Shown in pieces: positions 1 through 7,479 of a DNA stretch of 64,000 bases; the first letter of the stretch is position 1; the number at the start of each line of letters is the position of its first letter. The DNA comes from Streptomyces abyssomicinicus. Lineage in GTDB: Bacteria; Actinomycetota; Actinomycetes; Streptomycetales; Streptomycetaceae. Under the pieces are notes generated by a model. It saw only the letters and a program-made list of their open reading frames with translations. It had not been told where the DNA came from and did no database searches. Made by a program: the position numbers and the translations under genes. Where the stretch lies: assembly GCF_008974245.1 (NCBI RefSeq), contig NZ_BBZI01000006.1:471125-535124 (forward strand). Direction: 5' to 3'.

Positions 1-105
1 CTCGGCCGGGTGATCGGCATCGAGGACGGGATCGCCGCCCTCGTGGACTTCGGCCCGTCGCAGGTGCGGGTCCTGAGCCCGTACGCCAAGATGAGCAAGC
101 TCTAG
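1..105 (+). CDS. C-terminal fragment of an unidentified protein
   Basis: An open frame enters from the left edge and ends at a TAG at 103-105, giving 34 residues that finish VLSPYAKMSKL. No motif is visible in so short a piece. It reads toward the small acidic frame at 206-385 and the convergent DUF397/XRE genes. The family cannot be named from this fragment. Confidence 0.5.
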   Translation, partial: LGRVIGIEDGIAALVDFGPSQVRVLSPYAKMSKL

Positions 106-205
106 AGCTCCACGAGCGTCACCCCCACCCTCACCGCCGCTGTGCCCGGCCCATGGCACCCGGGCCCGCGGCTGTGCGGGCCCGTCGACGAACGGGAGAT
201 CCCCC

Positions 206-385
206 ATCGAACTGTCCTCGCTGTTCTCCGCCCCCGACGGGGCGTCCCAGCAGCGCGCCGCCGTGTCCTCGCCCCCTCCGGCGACCCAGCCGTTCCAGGC
301 CCCGGACTTCGGGGAGGACGACGACTTCTGGCCCGACGACGCGCAGCCCTTCGCCCCGGAGACCGGGACGGCCTCGCGGGGCTGA
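206..385 (+). CDS. possible small acidic ORF without a standard start codon
   Basis: From 206 to the TGA at 383-385 there is a 59-codon frame encoding a Ser/Pro-rich then strongly acidic peptide containing GEDDDFWPDD. No ATG, GTG or TTG lies in frame between about 104 and 206. The best candidate start is an ATC at 206, preceded by a GGGAGA purine tract at 194-199 with a 6-nt gap. It is either a real short gene using a rare ATC start, a gene whose ATG has mutated, or chance. The composition (Asp/Glu cluster with Trp) is unlike neighbouring non-coding shadows, but I recognise no family. Low confidence. Confidence 0.25.
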   Translation: MELSSLFSAPDGASQQRAAVSSPPPATQPFQAPDFGEDDDFWPDDAQPFAPETGTASRG

Positions 386-388
386 CGG

Positions 389-589
389 TCAGGCGGCCGC
401 CCTCGCCGCGAGGCCGAGGAACGCCGTCCAGACGGCGGGGGCGAGGGTGAGCGCGGGGCGGGCGGTGTCCTTGGAGTCCCGCACGTACACCGCGGCGCGA
501 CCGAGGGCGACCTCGACGCACTCCCCGCCCTCGTTGCCGCTGTAACTGCTCCTGCGCCAGGACGGTTCGGCTGCCGTACCGTCGGTCAT
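389..589 (-). CDS. DUF397 domain protein
   Basis: A 66-residue protein with the DUF397 pattern: W-R-R-S-S-Y-S near the N-terminus, then GGECVEVA, VYVRDSKD and a C-terminal W-x-AFL. The ATG overlaps the stop of the upstream XRE gene (ATGA, 586-589), so translation is coupled. In Streptomyces such proteins are nearly always partners of XRE/DUF5753 regulators (whiJ/abaA-type clusters) and are thought to modulate their partner, possibly in a toxin-antitoxin-like way. Family assignment is firm; the biochemical role is not established by the sequence. Confidence 0.9.
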   Translation of the reverse strand: MTDGTAAEPSWRRSSYSGNEGGECVEVALGRAAVYVRDSKDTARPALTLAPAVWTAFLGLAARAAA

Positions 590-1437
590 CGGGCCCCCAT
601 GATGTGCTCGATCAGCGTCAGCGACTCAGACGGCGTCAGCGCCTGGGCCCTGATCGTGCCGTAACGTGCCGCCAGGATACGGATTTCCTCGGGCTCCGTG
701 AGCAGGCTGCCCCGGCTGTGGTTCTCCACGTAGGCCACCTGCGGTCCGCCCTTCGGCGTCAGAAGGACGAAGGAACCGCCCATGCCCGCGTGCTCGTAGC
801 GCTCGGTGGGCATCACCTGCAGGGACACGTTGCGGAGCCGGGCCAGCTCGAGAAGCGTCCGCAGCTGCTCCTTGTGCACCACCGGTCCGCCCAGCGGGCG
901 GCGGAGGGCACCTTCCTCGACGACGGCGGTGACCATCGGCGGCGGCCAGTGACGCAGGATCTCCTGCCGTGCGAGGCGTGAGGCCACACGTCGCTCGATG
1001 GTCTCCTGGTCGAGCAGGGGTGTGCGCATCTCGTAGAGCGCGCGAGCCCGGCCCTCCGTCTGGAGCAGCCCGGGCACATCGTTGTTGTTGTAGAAGTCGA
1101 TGGCGACCGCACTCGCCTCCAGCCGGGCGTAGTCGCGGAACCAGGCCGGGTGACGGACCCGGGACTTCGCCATCGCCCGCTCCACCTCGTCGGCGATCGC
1201 CCGCAGCAGCCCTCCCCCGCCGAGCAGTTCGTCGGCGGCGGCCAGGAACTCCCTCCGCGGGGTACGGCGTCCGCGTTCCAGGGAGGAGATCAGGTCCTCG
1301 CTGTAGCCGAGCCGGTCGCCGAGGTCGCGCTGGGTCAAGCCGGCCCGCTCCCGCAGAAGCTTGACCTGTCTGCCGACCGCACGGAACAGCTCCTCGTACG
1401 GCTCGGGTTCCTCCGCCTCGCACGCCATCGGCGCCAC
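586..1437 (-). CDS. XRE-family regulator with DUF5753 domain (WhiJ-like)
   Basis: A 283-residue regulator. An XRE helix-turn-helix covers about residues 20-75 (VGRQVKLLRERAGLTQ, then LGYSEDLISSLERGRRTP), and the rest matches the DUF5753 ligand/partner domain typical of Streptomyces (DFYNNNDVPGLLQTEGRARAL, then VVEEGALRRPLGG). The GTG at 1437 is chosen because GGAAGG precedes it; an in-frame ATG at 1428 is the alternative. It is coupled to the DUF397 gene and diverges from a small ATPase gene at 1546, the three-gene arrangement seen at whiJ- and abaA-like loci linked to control of development and antibiotic production. The target of this copy is unknown. Confidence 0.9.
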   Translation of the reverse strand: MAPMACEAEEPEPYEELFRAVGRQVKLLRERAGLTQRDLGDRLGYSEDLISSLERGRRTPRREFLAAADELLGGGGLLRAIADEVERAMAKSRVRHPAWFRDYARLEASAVAIDFYNNNDVPGLLQTEGRARALYEMRTPLLDQETIERRVASRLARQEILRHWPPPMVTAVVEEGALRRPLGGPVVHKEQLRTLLELARLRNVSLQVMPTERYEHAGMGGSFVLLTPKGGPQVAYVENHSRGSLLTEPEEIRILAARYGTIRAQALTPSESLTLIEHIMGAR

Positions 1438-1545
1438 CGCCTTCCGCCCGACGAGCCGTACACATCACGTGCCGCATCCGCACGGGCCTGCCTGTACCGG
1501 CCGTCCTGCTCGCCAGAGTAGGCCGCGGCGGACACGCTGAGTCAC

Positions 1546-1962
1546 ATGGTTCACGCAACTCACACCGGCACACGGTGGGCACAACTGTTCAGCGGCACGC
1601 CTCGCGGGGCCCGCCTCGCACGGCTCCTGGCCGTCCGCCGGCTGGAGTTGTGGGGCGCGCCGCCGACGTCGGAAGCGAGCGGGACGGTGGCCCTGGTGGT
1701 CGCGGAACTCGCGGCCAATGCCGTCACGCACGGTTGCCTGCCGGGGAGGGGCTTCCGGCTGAGTCTCGAACTGCCGGACACCAGGTCGCTGTTCGTGGCG
1801 GTCGACGATCCGAGGGGTGAACGCGCCCCGGCGCCGCGGGGCCGCGGCGGTGAGGGCTCGGGGAACGGACTGCTGCTGGTCGGGACGCTCACCGTCGCCT
1901 GGGGGTGGCGGCCCCGGCCGCCGTCCGGCAAGACCGTGTGGGCGGTCTGCCGGCTGGAGTGA
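1546..1962 (+). CDS. anti-sigma-factor-type GHKL ATPase (RsbW-like)
   Basis: A 138-residue single-domain protein of the HATPase_c anti-sigma/serine-kinase group. VVAELAANAVTHG is the N-box that binds Mg-ATP, VAVDDP is a degenerate G1 box, and GNGLLLVGTL is the G2 region. Such proteins phosphorylate or sequester anti-anti-sigma or regulator partners. It is divergent from the XRE/DUF397 pair with 108 nt between starts, as in abaA-like clusters, so it probably works with that regulator. No RBS is obvious upstream of the ATG. Confidence 0.85.
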   Translation: MVHATHTGTRWAQLFSGTPRGARLARLLAVRRLELWGAPPTSEASGTVALVVAELAANAVTHGCLPGRGFRLSLELPDTRSLFVAVDDPRGERAPAPRGRGGEGSGNGLLLVGTLTVAWGWRPRPPSGKTVWAVCRLE

Positions 1963-2066
1963 CCACCCGCCGGACGGTGCGCCGATATTCGGCCACGGGT
2001 GTTGGCGACTCGCTCTAGTGTTCTTCCAGTTCGAGGGCCCGGAAGGGCGGACAGGGGAGGAACCGG

Positions 2067-3884
2067 GTGAGTCAGAGCTTCCGCGTGGACCTGCGCGGGA
2101 TCGTCGATCTGCTGAGCCACCACCTGTACACCAGCCCGCAGGTGTACGCGCGGGAGCTGTTGCAGAACGCGGTGGACGCCATCACCGCGGCGCACGGGGC
2201 GGACGCCGGTCCACGCGGCGTGGGCCGCATCGCGCTGGAGTCGGCGGACGGCACGGGGGACGGTTCGCTGACCGTCACGGACAACGGTGTCGGACTGTCC
2301 GAGACCCAGGTGCACGAGCTGCTGGCGACCATCGGCCGCAGTTCCAAGCGTGACGAACTCGGCTTCGCCCGGCACGAGTTCCTCGGCCAGTTCGGCATCG
2401 GGCTGCTCTCCTGCTTCATGGTGTCGGACGCCATCGAGGTCACCACCCGCCGTGCGGGCGAACCCACCGTGCTCTGGCACGGCAGGTCCGACGGCAGCTA
2501 CACGGTGCGTACCGCCCGGCCGGGCGAGGAGCGCGCGGAGACCGGCACCACGGTCACGCTGCGGCCCCGGCGGGGCAGCGAGCACCTGCTGACCCGGGCC
2601 TCGGTGACCGAGCTGGCGACCCGCTTCGGCGGACGGCTGCCGCACGCGGTCACCGTGGACGGCGTGGAGATCACCGGCGGACCGGCCCCCTGGGACCGCC
2701 CGGCCGACGAGACGCCGGCCCTGCGGCGGGCCCGGCTGGAGGCGTACTGCGAGGAGGTGTTCGGGTTCGCGCCGTTCGACGTGGTGGACCTGGAGACCGC
2801 CGAGGCGGGACTGCGCGGTGTGGCGTTCGTGCTGCCGATGCCGGCCAACCCGTCGGTGCCCGCCGCGCACCGGGTCTACCTGAAGCAGATGCTCCTCTCC
2901 GAGCGGGCCGAACGACTGCTGCCGGAGTGGGCGTTCTTCGTGCGGTGTGTCGTCGACACGGCCGAGCTGCGGCCCACCGCCAGCCGGGAGGCGCTGTACG
3001 AGGACGCGCTGCTGGAGTCCACCCGCGACGCGCTGGGGGCCGCGCTGCGTGCCTGGCTGGTGCGGCTCAGCCGCCAGGACCCCGCGCGGCTGCGGGACTT
3101 CCTGCGCGTGCACCACCTGGGCGTGAAGGCGCTGGCGCTGCACGACGACGACATGCTGCGGCTGGTCGCCGACTTCTGGCCGATGGAGACCAACGTCGGC
3201 CCGCACACCCTGAGCGAGTTCCGCGAGCGCTACGGCCTGGTCCGCTGGACACCGCTGGTGGACGAGTTCCGCCAGCTCGCCCCGGTGGCCGCCGCGCAGG
3301 GGCTGGCCGTGGTCAACGCCGGTTACGTCTACGACGCGCAGATCCTGGAACGGCTCGCCGCGGTGGAGCCGGACCTGGAGACGGAGGTGCTGCGGGCCGC
3401 GGACCTCACCACTCACCTGGAGCGGCTGGAGGTCGAGGAGGAGCGGGCGCTGGCCCCGGCCCTGGCGGCGGCCGAGCGGGTGCTGGGCGGGCTCGGCTGC
3501 GACCTGCTGGTGCGGTCGTTCCAGCCGGCCGGGCTGCCCGCCCTGTACCTGCTGGACGACGACACGGCGTTCCAGATGGACCTGCGCGAGACCAAGGAAC
3601 AGGTCGACGACGTGTGGGCGTCGATCCTGGGCAGCCTGGAGGCGGACGGCGAGCCCCGGCCACGGCTGGTGCTCAACCACCGCAACGCGCTGGCCCGGCA
3701 GGTGCTGACGCTCGCCGACCCGGAGCTGCGGGCCACCTGCCTGGAGGGGCTGTACGTCCAGGCCCTGCTGCTGGGCCACCATCCGCTGCGCCCGGCGGAC
3801 ACCGCCGCGCTCAACCAGTCGTTCCTCGGCCTGATCGGCCGCGCCGTGTCCGCGTCCGCCACGTCCCCGGGAGACGACCGATGA
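2067..3884 (+). CDS. HSP90-family chaperone (HtpG-like)
   Basis: A 605-residue HSP90-family ATPase. The N-terminal GHKL nucleotide site is complete: ELLQNAVDA (Glu30, Asn34, Asp37), DNGVGL (72-77) and GQFGIGLLSCFM (107-118). The middle and C-terminal regions follow at near-usual length; there is no EEVD tail. The GTG at 2067 has GGGGAGGA about 7 nt upstream. The stop overlaps the ATG of a TPR gene (ATGA at 3881), so the two are made together. In eukaryotes TPR proteins are HSP90 co-chaperones; whether this pair interacts is inference. It is shorter and more divergent than canonical HtpG, so it may be a second paralogue. Confidence 0.9.
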   Translation: MSQSFRVDLRGIVDLLSHHLYTSPQVYARELLQNAVDAITAAHGADAGPRGVGRIALESADGTGDGSLTVTDNGVGLSETQVHELLATIGRSSKRDELGFARHEFLGQFGIGLLSCFMVSDAIEVTTRRAGEPTVLWHGRSDGSYTVRTARPGEERAETGTTVTLRPRRGSEHLLTRASVTELATRFGGRLPHAVTVDGVEITGGPAPWDRPADETPALRRARLEAYCEEVFGFAPFDVVDLETAEAGLRGVAFVLPMPANPSVPAAHRVYLKQMLLSERAERLLPEWAFFVRCVVDTAELRPTASREALYEDALLESTRDALGAALRAWLVRLSRQDPARLRDFLRVHHLGVKALALHDDDMLRLVADFWPMETNVGPHTLSEFRERYGLVRWTPLVDEFRQLAPVAAAQGLAVVNAGYVYDAQILERLAAVEPDLETEVLRAADLTTHLERLEVEEERALAPALAAAERVLGGLGCDLLVRSFQPAGLPALYLLDDDTAFQMDLRETKEQVDDVWASILGSLEADGEPRPRLVLNHRNALARQVLTLADPELRATCLEGLYVQALLLGHHPLRPADTAALNQSFLGLIGRAVSASATSPGDDR

Positions 3885-5926
3885 GCCGCACCGAGCAGGA
3901 GGTCAGGCAGCTCTACGCCGAGGCGAACCGGATGCCCGCCGGGCCGGCGAAGTTCGCCGCGCTGGAGCAGGTGGTGCGCCACGCGGACGCCCTCGGGCTG
4001 GTGGAGTTCGCCTTCCAGGTCCGGATGGATGCCACCTCCGTCTTCCACAACAACGGCGCCGCGCAGAAGGCGATGGTGGCCTTCTCCTGGTGCCTGGCGG
4101 CCTACGACCGCGAACCGGACCGCTTCGGCGCGTACGCCGAGCGCGGCCTGCTGTGGAACCTGAAGTGGATGATCTACAACGTCCACCAGTTCCCCGAGAT
4201 CCCGCTGCGGCGGGCCGGGGACCTGCTGGAGGACATGGAACGGCGTTACCGGCGCGGCGGCCACAGCCTGCACGCCGTGCTGCAGCACCGGGGGCTGATC
4301 GCCGAGAGCGTCGGCGAGCTGGATCGGGCCCAGGAGTACTACGAGCAGATGGCCCGGACCCCGCGCGACCGTCTCTCCGACTGCGCGGGCTGCGTGCCCA
4401 GCAGCCAGACCCGCACCCTGGTCGCGCTGGGCCGCGACGAGGAGGCGATCGAGGTCGGCGAGCCGGCCCGCACCTCCTGGTGCTCCGACCAGCCGCAGTG
4501 GATCAACTCGGAGCTGCTGCTGCCGTACCTGCGGACCGGGCAGCCGCACAAGGCGCTGGAGGCACACCGCACCGCCTACCGGCGGATCCGGGAGAAGCCG
4601 TACCACCTGGCCGAACTCGCGCTGCACCTGATGTTCTGCGTGCACACCGGCAACCCGGAGCGTGGCCTCGACCTGGTCGAACGGCACCTGCACTGGCTGG
4701 ACGCCCCGCGCACGCCGCTCGCCGACGCCGACTTCTGCGCGGCCGCGGTGGCGGTGCTGCGCACCCTGGACGAGCAGGGCGAGGGCGACCGCCCGGTGCG
4801 CCCCCGGGCCGGATCGGCGCGCGAGCGCAGCGCCGTCACCGTGGCGTCGCTCGCCGCGGAACTGCGGGAGCGGGCACTGCGTCTGGGCGAGCGGTTCGAC
4901 ACCCGCAACGGCAACGGCTACCAGGGCGAGCGGCTGCGGCGGCGGATGGCGGCGGGCCCGCTCGGCGAACCGCTGCCGCTGCACGTCTTCCACCCGGGCG
5001 CGCACTCCGCCGCGGATCCTCAGGCACGGCGGATCCGGGAGCTGGTGGAGAACGTCGCCGCCCTGACCGCCGCCGGTGAGGCCGACGCCGCGGCCCTGGC
5101 CCGGCTGGAGGCGGCGGAGGCGCTGCTCGGCGCCGACCGAACCGGGGAGGCCGCGGAGGCCGCGGAGGAAGCCGCCCGGGAGGTCGAGCGCCTCGGCCTG
5201 AGCGGGCACCGGACGCGCGCCGCCTGGCTGCTGGTCCGCGCGCACCGGGCGGACGGCGACCGGTCACGGGCCGCCGACGCGCTGCGCGGCCTGCTGGAGG
5301 GCGCCGCCCCGGACCCCGGGTTCGAGGGCCTGCCGTCCCGGCCCGAACTGGAGGAGGACCTGGCCCGCCTGCTGCGGGGCAGCGCCGAGCGGCACCGCTG
5401 GTACCTGTCGGCCTCCCGCGGTCACGCCGCCGCCGGCCACACCGACGGGCGGTTGCGGACGCTGGCCATGGCCCTGCGCAGCGCGGCCGGCGCCGAGGCG
5501 CTGGCCGTTGCCGCCGCGGAGGTCGAGGCGGCCGTGGCCGAGCCCGGGGTCGGGGCCCTCCGCGGGGCACGCCTGCGCCTCGTCCTCGCCAGGGTGCTGC
5601 GCGACGCGGGCCGCCCCGAGGAGGCCGTGGTCCACCTGGAGACGGTCCGCGGGCAACTCTCCGGCTCCGGCCCGGAGGCGCGGGGGACACTCGCCGACGC
5701 GCTCACCGCCCTGGGCGTGGTGCGGTTGCGGCTCGGCGAGCACGGGGCCGCGGAGGAGGCCGCCCGCGCGGCCCTCGCCCTCGACGGGGACGACGACTGG
5801 ACGGCGGCCGTCACCCTGGTGCTCGCCCTCCGCGCGCGCGGGGCCGCCGAGGAGGCCCGCGCGGTGATGGACGCCCACGACCTCGACGACGAGGACGTCG
5901 ACGCGGAGAACCTGGACGACGACTGA
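3881..5926 (+). CDS. tetratricopeptide-repeat protein coupled to HSP90
   Basis: A 681-residue soluble protein of helical repeats: Ala/Leu-rich segments such as LIAESVGELDRAQEYYEQM, TLVALGRDEEAIEVGE and VVRLRLGEHGAAEEAARAAL have TPR spacing. There is no signal peptide or membrane segment. The C-terminus is very acidic (DLDDEDVDAENLDDD). The ATG at 3881 overlaps the HSP90 stop; a longer upstream open frame is only an out-of-frame shadow of the HSP90 gene. It probably binds client proteins or HSP90 itself. The domain assignment is from repeat pattern only. Confidence 0.8.
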   Translation: MSRTEQEVRQLYAEANRMPAGPAKFAALEQVVRHADALGLVEFAFQVRMDATSVFHNNGAAQKAMVAFSWCLAAYDREPDRFGAYAERGLLWNLKWMIYNVHQFPEIPLRRAGDLLEDMERRYRRGGHSLHAVLQHRGLIAESVGELDRAQEYYEQMARTPRDRLSDCAGCVPSSQTRTLVALGRDEEAIEVGEPARTSWCSDQPQWINSELLLPYLRTGQPHKALEAHRTAYRRIREKPYHLAELALHLMFCVHTGNPERGLDLVERHLHWLDAPRTPLADADFCAAAVAVLRTLDEQGEGDRPVRPRAGSARERSAVTVASLAAELRERALRLGERFDTRNGNGYQGERLRRRMAAGPLGEPLPLHVFHPGAHSAADPQARRIRELVENVAALTAAGEADAAALARLEAAEALLGADRTGEAAEAAEEAAREVERLGLSGHRTRAAWLLVRAHRADGDRSRAADALRGLLEGAAPDPGFEGLPSRPELEEDLARLLRGSAERHRWYLSASRGHAAAGHTDGRLRTLAMALRSAAGAEALAVAAAEVEAAVAEPGVGALRGARLRLVLARVLRDAGRPEEAVVHLETVRGQLSGSGPEARGTLADALTALGVVRLRLGEHGAAEEAARAALALDGDDDWTAAVTLVLALRARGAAEEARAVMDAHDLDDEDVDAENLDDD

Positions 5927-5946
5927 GGCGGGGAGGGCGAGGCGGC

Positions 5947-6060
5947 GTGGCCAAGCGGCGTTATGTGGCCCGGGGGGTGCCCGGCGGCTACCGGATCTGG
6001 GACAACCGGGGGAAGCGGTACTGGGGTGACCTGTACGAGCTGTGCCCGGACGACCTGTAG
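5947..6060 (+). CDS. small conserved-looking basic protein (37 aa)
   Basis: A GTG-start frame of 37 residues begins 20 nt after the TPR gene and encodes a Lys/Arg/Tyr/Trp-rich peptide with GGYRIWDN and KRYWGDLYELCPDDL. GGGGAGG at 5933-5939 precedes the GTG by about 7 nt. The aromatic content and clear RBS argue for a real gene; similar tiny proteins are, from memory, common in Streptomyces. The function is unknown. Confidence 0.6.
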   Translation: MAKRRYVARGVPGGYRIWDNRGKRYWGDLYELCPDDL

Positions 6061-6183
6061 GGCGGCTGCGACCGTCCGTGATGCGGGCCGGTGCCGTCCG
6101 GGCCCGGCCCCGCTGCCACCATCGTGGGGACGGCGCGCGGGGATCCCGCCCGCGCGCCTGGCCACGAGACGGAGGACCGGCGC

Positions 6184-6408
6184 ATGCCGCACGTGATCAT
6201 CAAGCACTTCCCCAAGGACCTCGACGAGGAGACCCGGGCGCGACTGGCGGCCCGGGTCTCGGAGGCGGTGCAGGAGGCGTTCGGGGTGCGGGCGGGGGCC
6301 GTGTCCATCGGGCTGGAGCCGGTGGAGCGCGAGGACTGGGACGCCGAGGTGTACCGGCCGGAGATCACGGGGCGTGAGGACCGGCTGGTCCAGTTCCCGG
6401 ACTACTGA
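6184..6408 (+). CDS. tautomerase-superfamily protein (PptA-like)
   Basis: A 74-residue member of the 4-oxalocrotonate tautomerase superfamily. The mature N-terminus is Pro (MPHVIIKHFP), the general base of this family, and the layout PH-x-IKxFP...LDE...SI-x-L resembles E. coli PptA/YdcE rather than classical 4-OT. GGAGG lies 8-9 nt before the ATG. The substrate is unknown; members interconvert enol and keto tautomers, generally as dimers or hexamers. It reads toward a convergent exported-protein gene. Confidence 0.85.
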   Translation: MPHVIIKHFPKDLDEETRARLAARVSEAVQEAFGVRAGAVSIGLEPVEREDWDAEVYRPEITGREDRLVQFPDY

Positions 6409-6457
6409 CCGGCGGACCACCGGCCGGCGCGCCCGACGCCCGCCGCCCGCCGCCCGC

Positions 6458-7261
6458 TCAGCGGTAGAAGGTGATCCGCGGGTGCGCCTCGGGGTCGAGC
6501 CAGGCGACGATCTTCTCGACCGTGTCGCCGTCGACCATCAGGTCGGTGTCGTCCGGCTCGCCGTATCCATGGACCAGGGTGTCCTCCTCCTCGTCGGTGT
6601 CCACGACGAAACCGTAGGAGACGTTCGACGGGCGGAGGTCGAGGCCCCGGAAGGTTCCCCCGGTGACGCGCTCGTAGGGGAAGCGCGTTCCCTCGGGGGC
6701 CTTCCGGTCGCCGAAGGCCGTGGTGACGGGGTAGGTGCCCTCGGGGACGCCGATGCCGTCCTCCGCGAGACCGGCGGAGAACTCGTCCTTCCACGTACCG
6801 GTGGCGGGGTCCTTGGTCCAGGCGATGACTTCCGGGAAGTACTGCTGGTTCAGGTAGACGGTGACCACCTGGGTCGCGTCGCCCGGCTCCGCAGCGTCCG
6901 GGAACTCCGCGTCGTAGAGGTCGGTGGGGTCCGAGCCGGAGGAGCCGGAGGAACCGGACTGGTCGCCGGAGCCCGAGCCGTGGCCGCCGTCGTCGTCATC
7001 GTCGTCGTAGTCGTGGTAGCCGCCGTAGCCGGACGAACCGCCGCTGGAGCAGGAGGACGAGCCCCCGCCGTGCGAGCCGCCGGAGCCGCCCTTGCGGCCT
7101 CCGGAGACGGCGCAGCTGTCACCGCAGGCGGCGGTGAGCAGCATTGTGGAGGACAGCGCGCAGACCACCAGGACCGCGCGCAACCGCAGCGGGCGCCGGC
7201 GGGCCTGCGGGGCGGCGGGCCCGGGCACGGGCTCGGCCGGCGGACGTTGTTCCGGGGACAC
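6458..7261 (-). CDS. Gly/Ser/Asp-rich exported protein, probable lipoprotein
   Basis: 267 residues. A basic N-terminus (RRRPLRLR) and hydrophobic stretch end in LLTAAC at 41-46, a lipobox-like site, followed by a low-complexity linker of Gly/Ser with CSS and a run of six Asp (about residues 53-110). The C-terminal half is a globular domain of unknown family (YPVTTAFGDRKAPEGTRF, YGFVVDTDEEED). The GTG at 7261 is preferred over a longer in-frame extension because AAGGG precedes it by 6-7 nt and it opens directly on the export signal. The role is unknown; probably anchored outside the membrane. Confidence 0.7.
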   Translation of the reverse strand: MSPEQRPPAEPVPGPAAPQARRRPLRLRAVLVVCALSSTMLLTAACGDSCAVSGGRKGGSGGSHGGGSSSCSSGGSSGYGGYHDYDDDDDDGGHGSGSGDQSGSSGSSGSDPTDLYDAEFPDAAEPGDATQVVTVYLNQQYFPEVIAWTKDPATGTWKDEFSAGLAEDGIGVPEGTYPVTTAFGDRKAPEGTRFPYERVTGGTFRGLDLRPSNVSYGFVVDTDEEEDTLVHGYGEPDDTDLMVDGDTVEKIVAWLDPEAHPRITFYR

Positions 7262-7347
7262 GGTGGGACCCTTCAGGCGGGACGGTGACTGCGGTGCGCC
7301 AGGGACCCTAGCGGAGCACGGCGGGGTCCGGGGCGGGATTGGGCGGG

Positions 7348-7479
7348 TCAGTCCTGCGGGTCGCGTTCCTCGCTCGGCAGGAACCCCTCGACGACGCGGC
7401 GGTCGCGGCGGACCTGGTACGCCGTGGAGACGGCGATCAGCAGGAGGGCGGGAGCGACGGGGATCAGGTAGGGGGCCAT
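7348..7479 (-). CDS. 43-residue single-pass membrane peptide coupled to AAA+ ATPase
   Basis: The ATG at 7477-7479 overlaps the stop of the giant ATPase gene by one base (TGATG). The product is a hydrophobic helix (YLIPVAPALLLIAVSTAY) followed by a basic-then-acidic cytoplasmic tail (VRRDRRVVEGFLPSEERDPQD). The stop-start overlap makes chance unlikely. Given a flotillin-like membrane protein upstream, it may anchor or regulate the ATPase at the membrane; this is inference. I know no named family. Confidence 0.6.
   Translation of the reverse strand: MAPYLIPVAPALLLIAVSTAYQVRRDRRVVEGFLPSEERDPQD

Noticed and set aside
2927..3880. N-terminal extension of the TPR protein
   Set aside because: The upstream frame is out of phase with, and lies wholly inside, the HSP90 gene; the ATGA overlap at 3881 gives the natural start.
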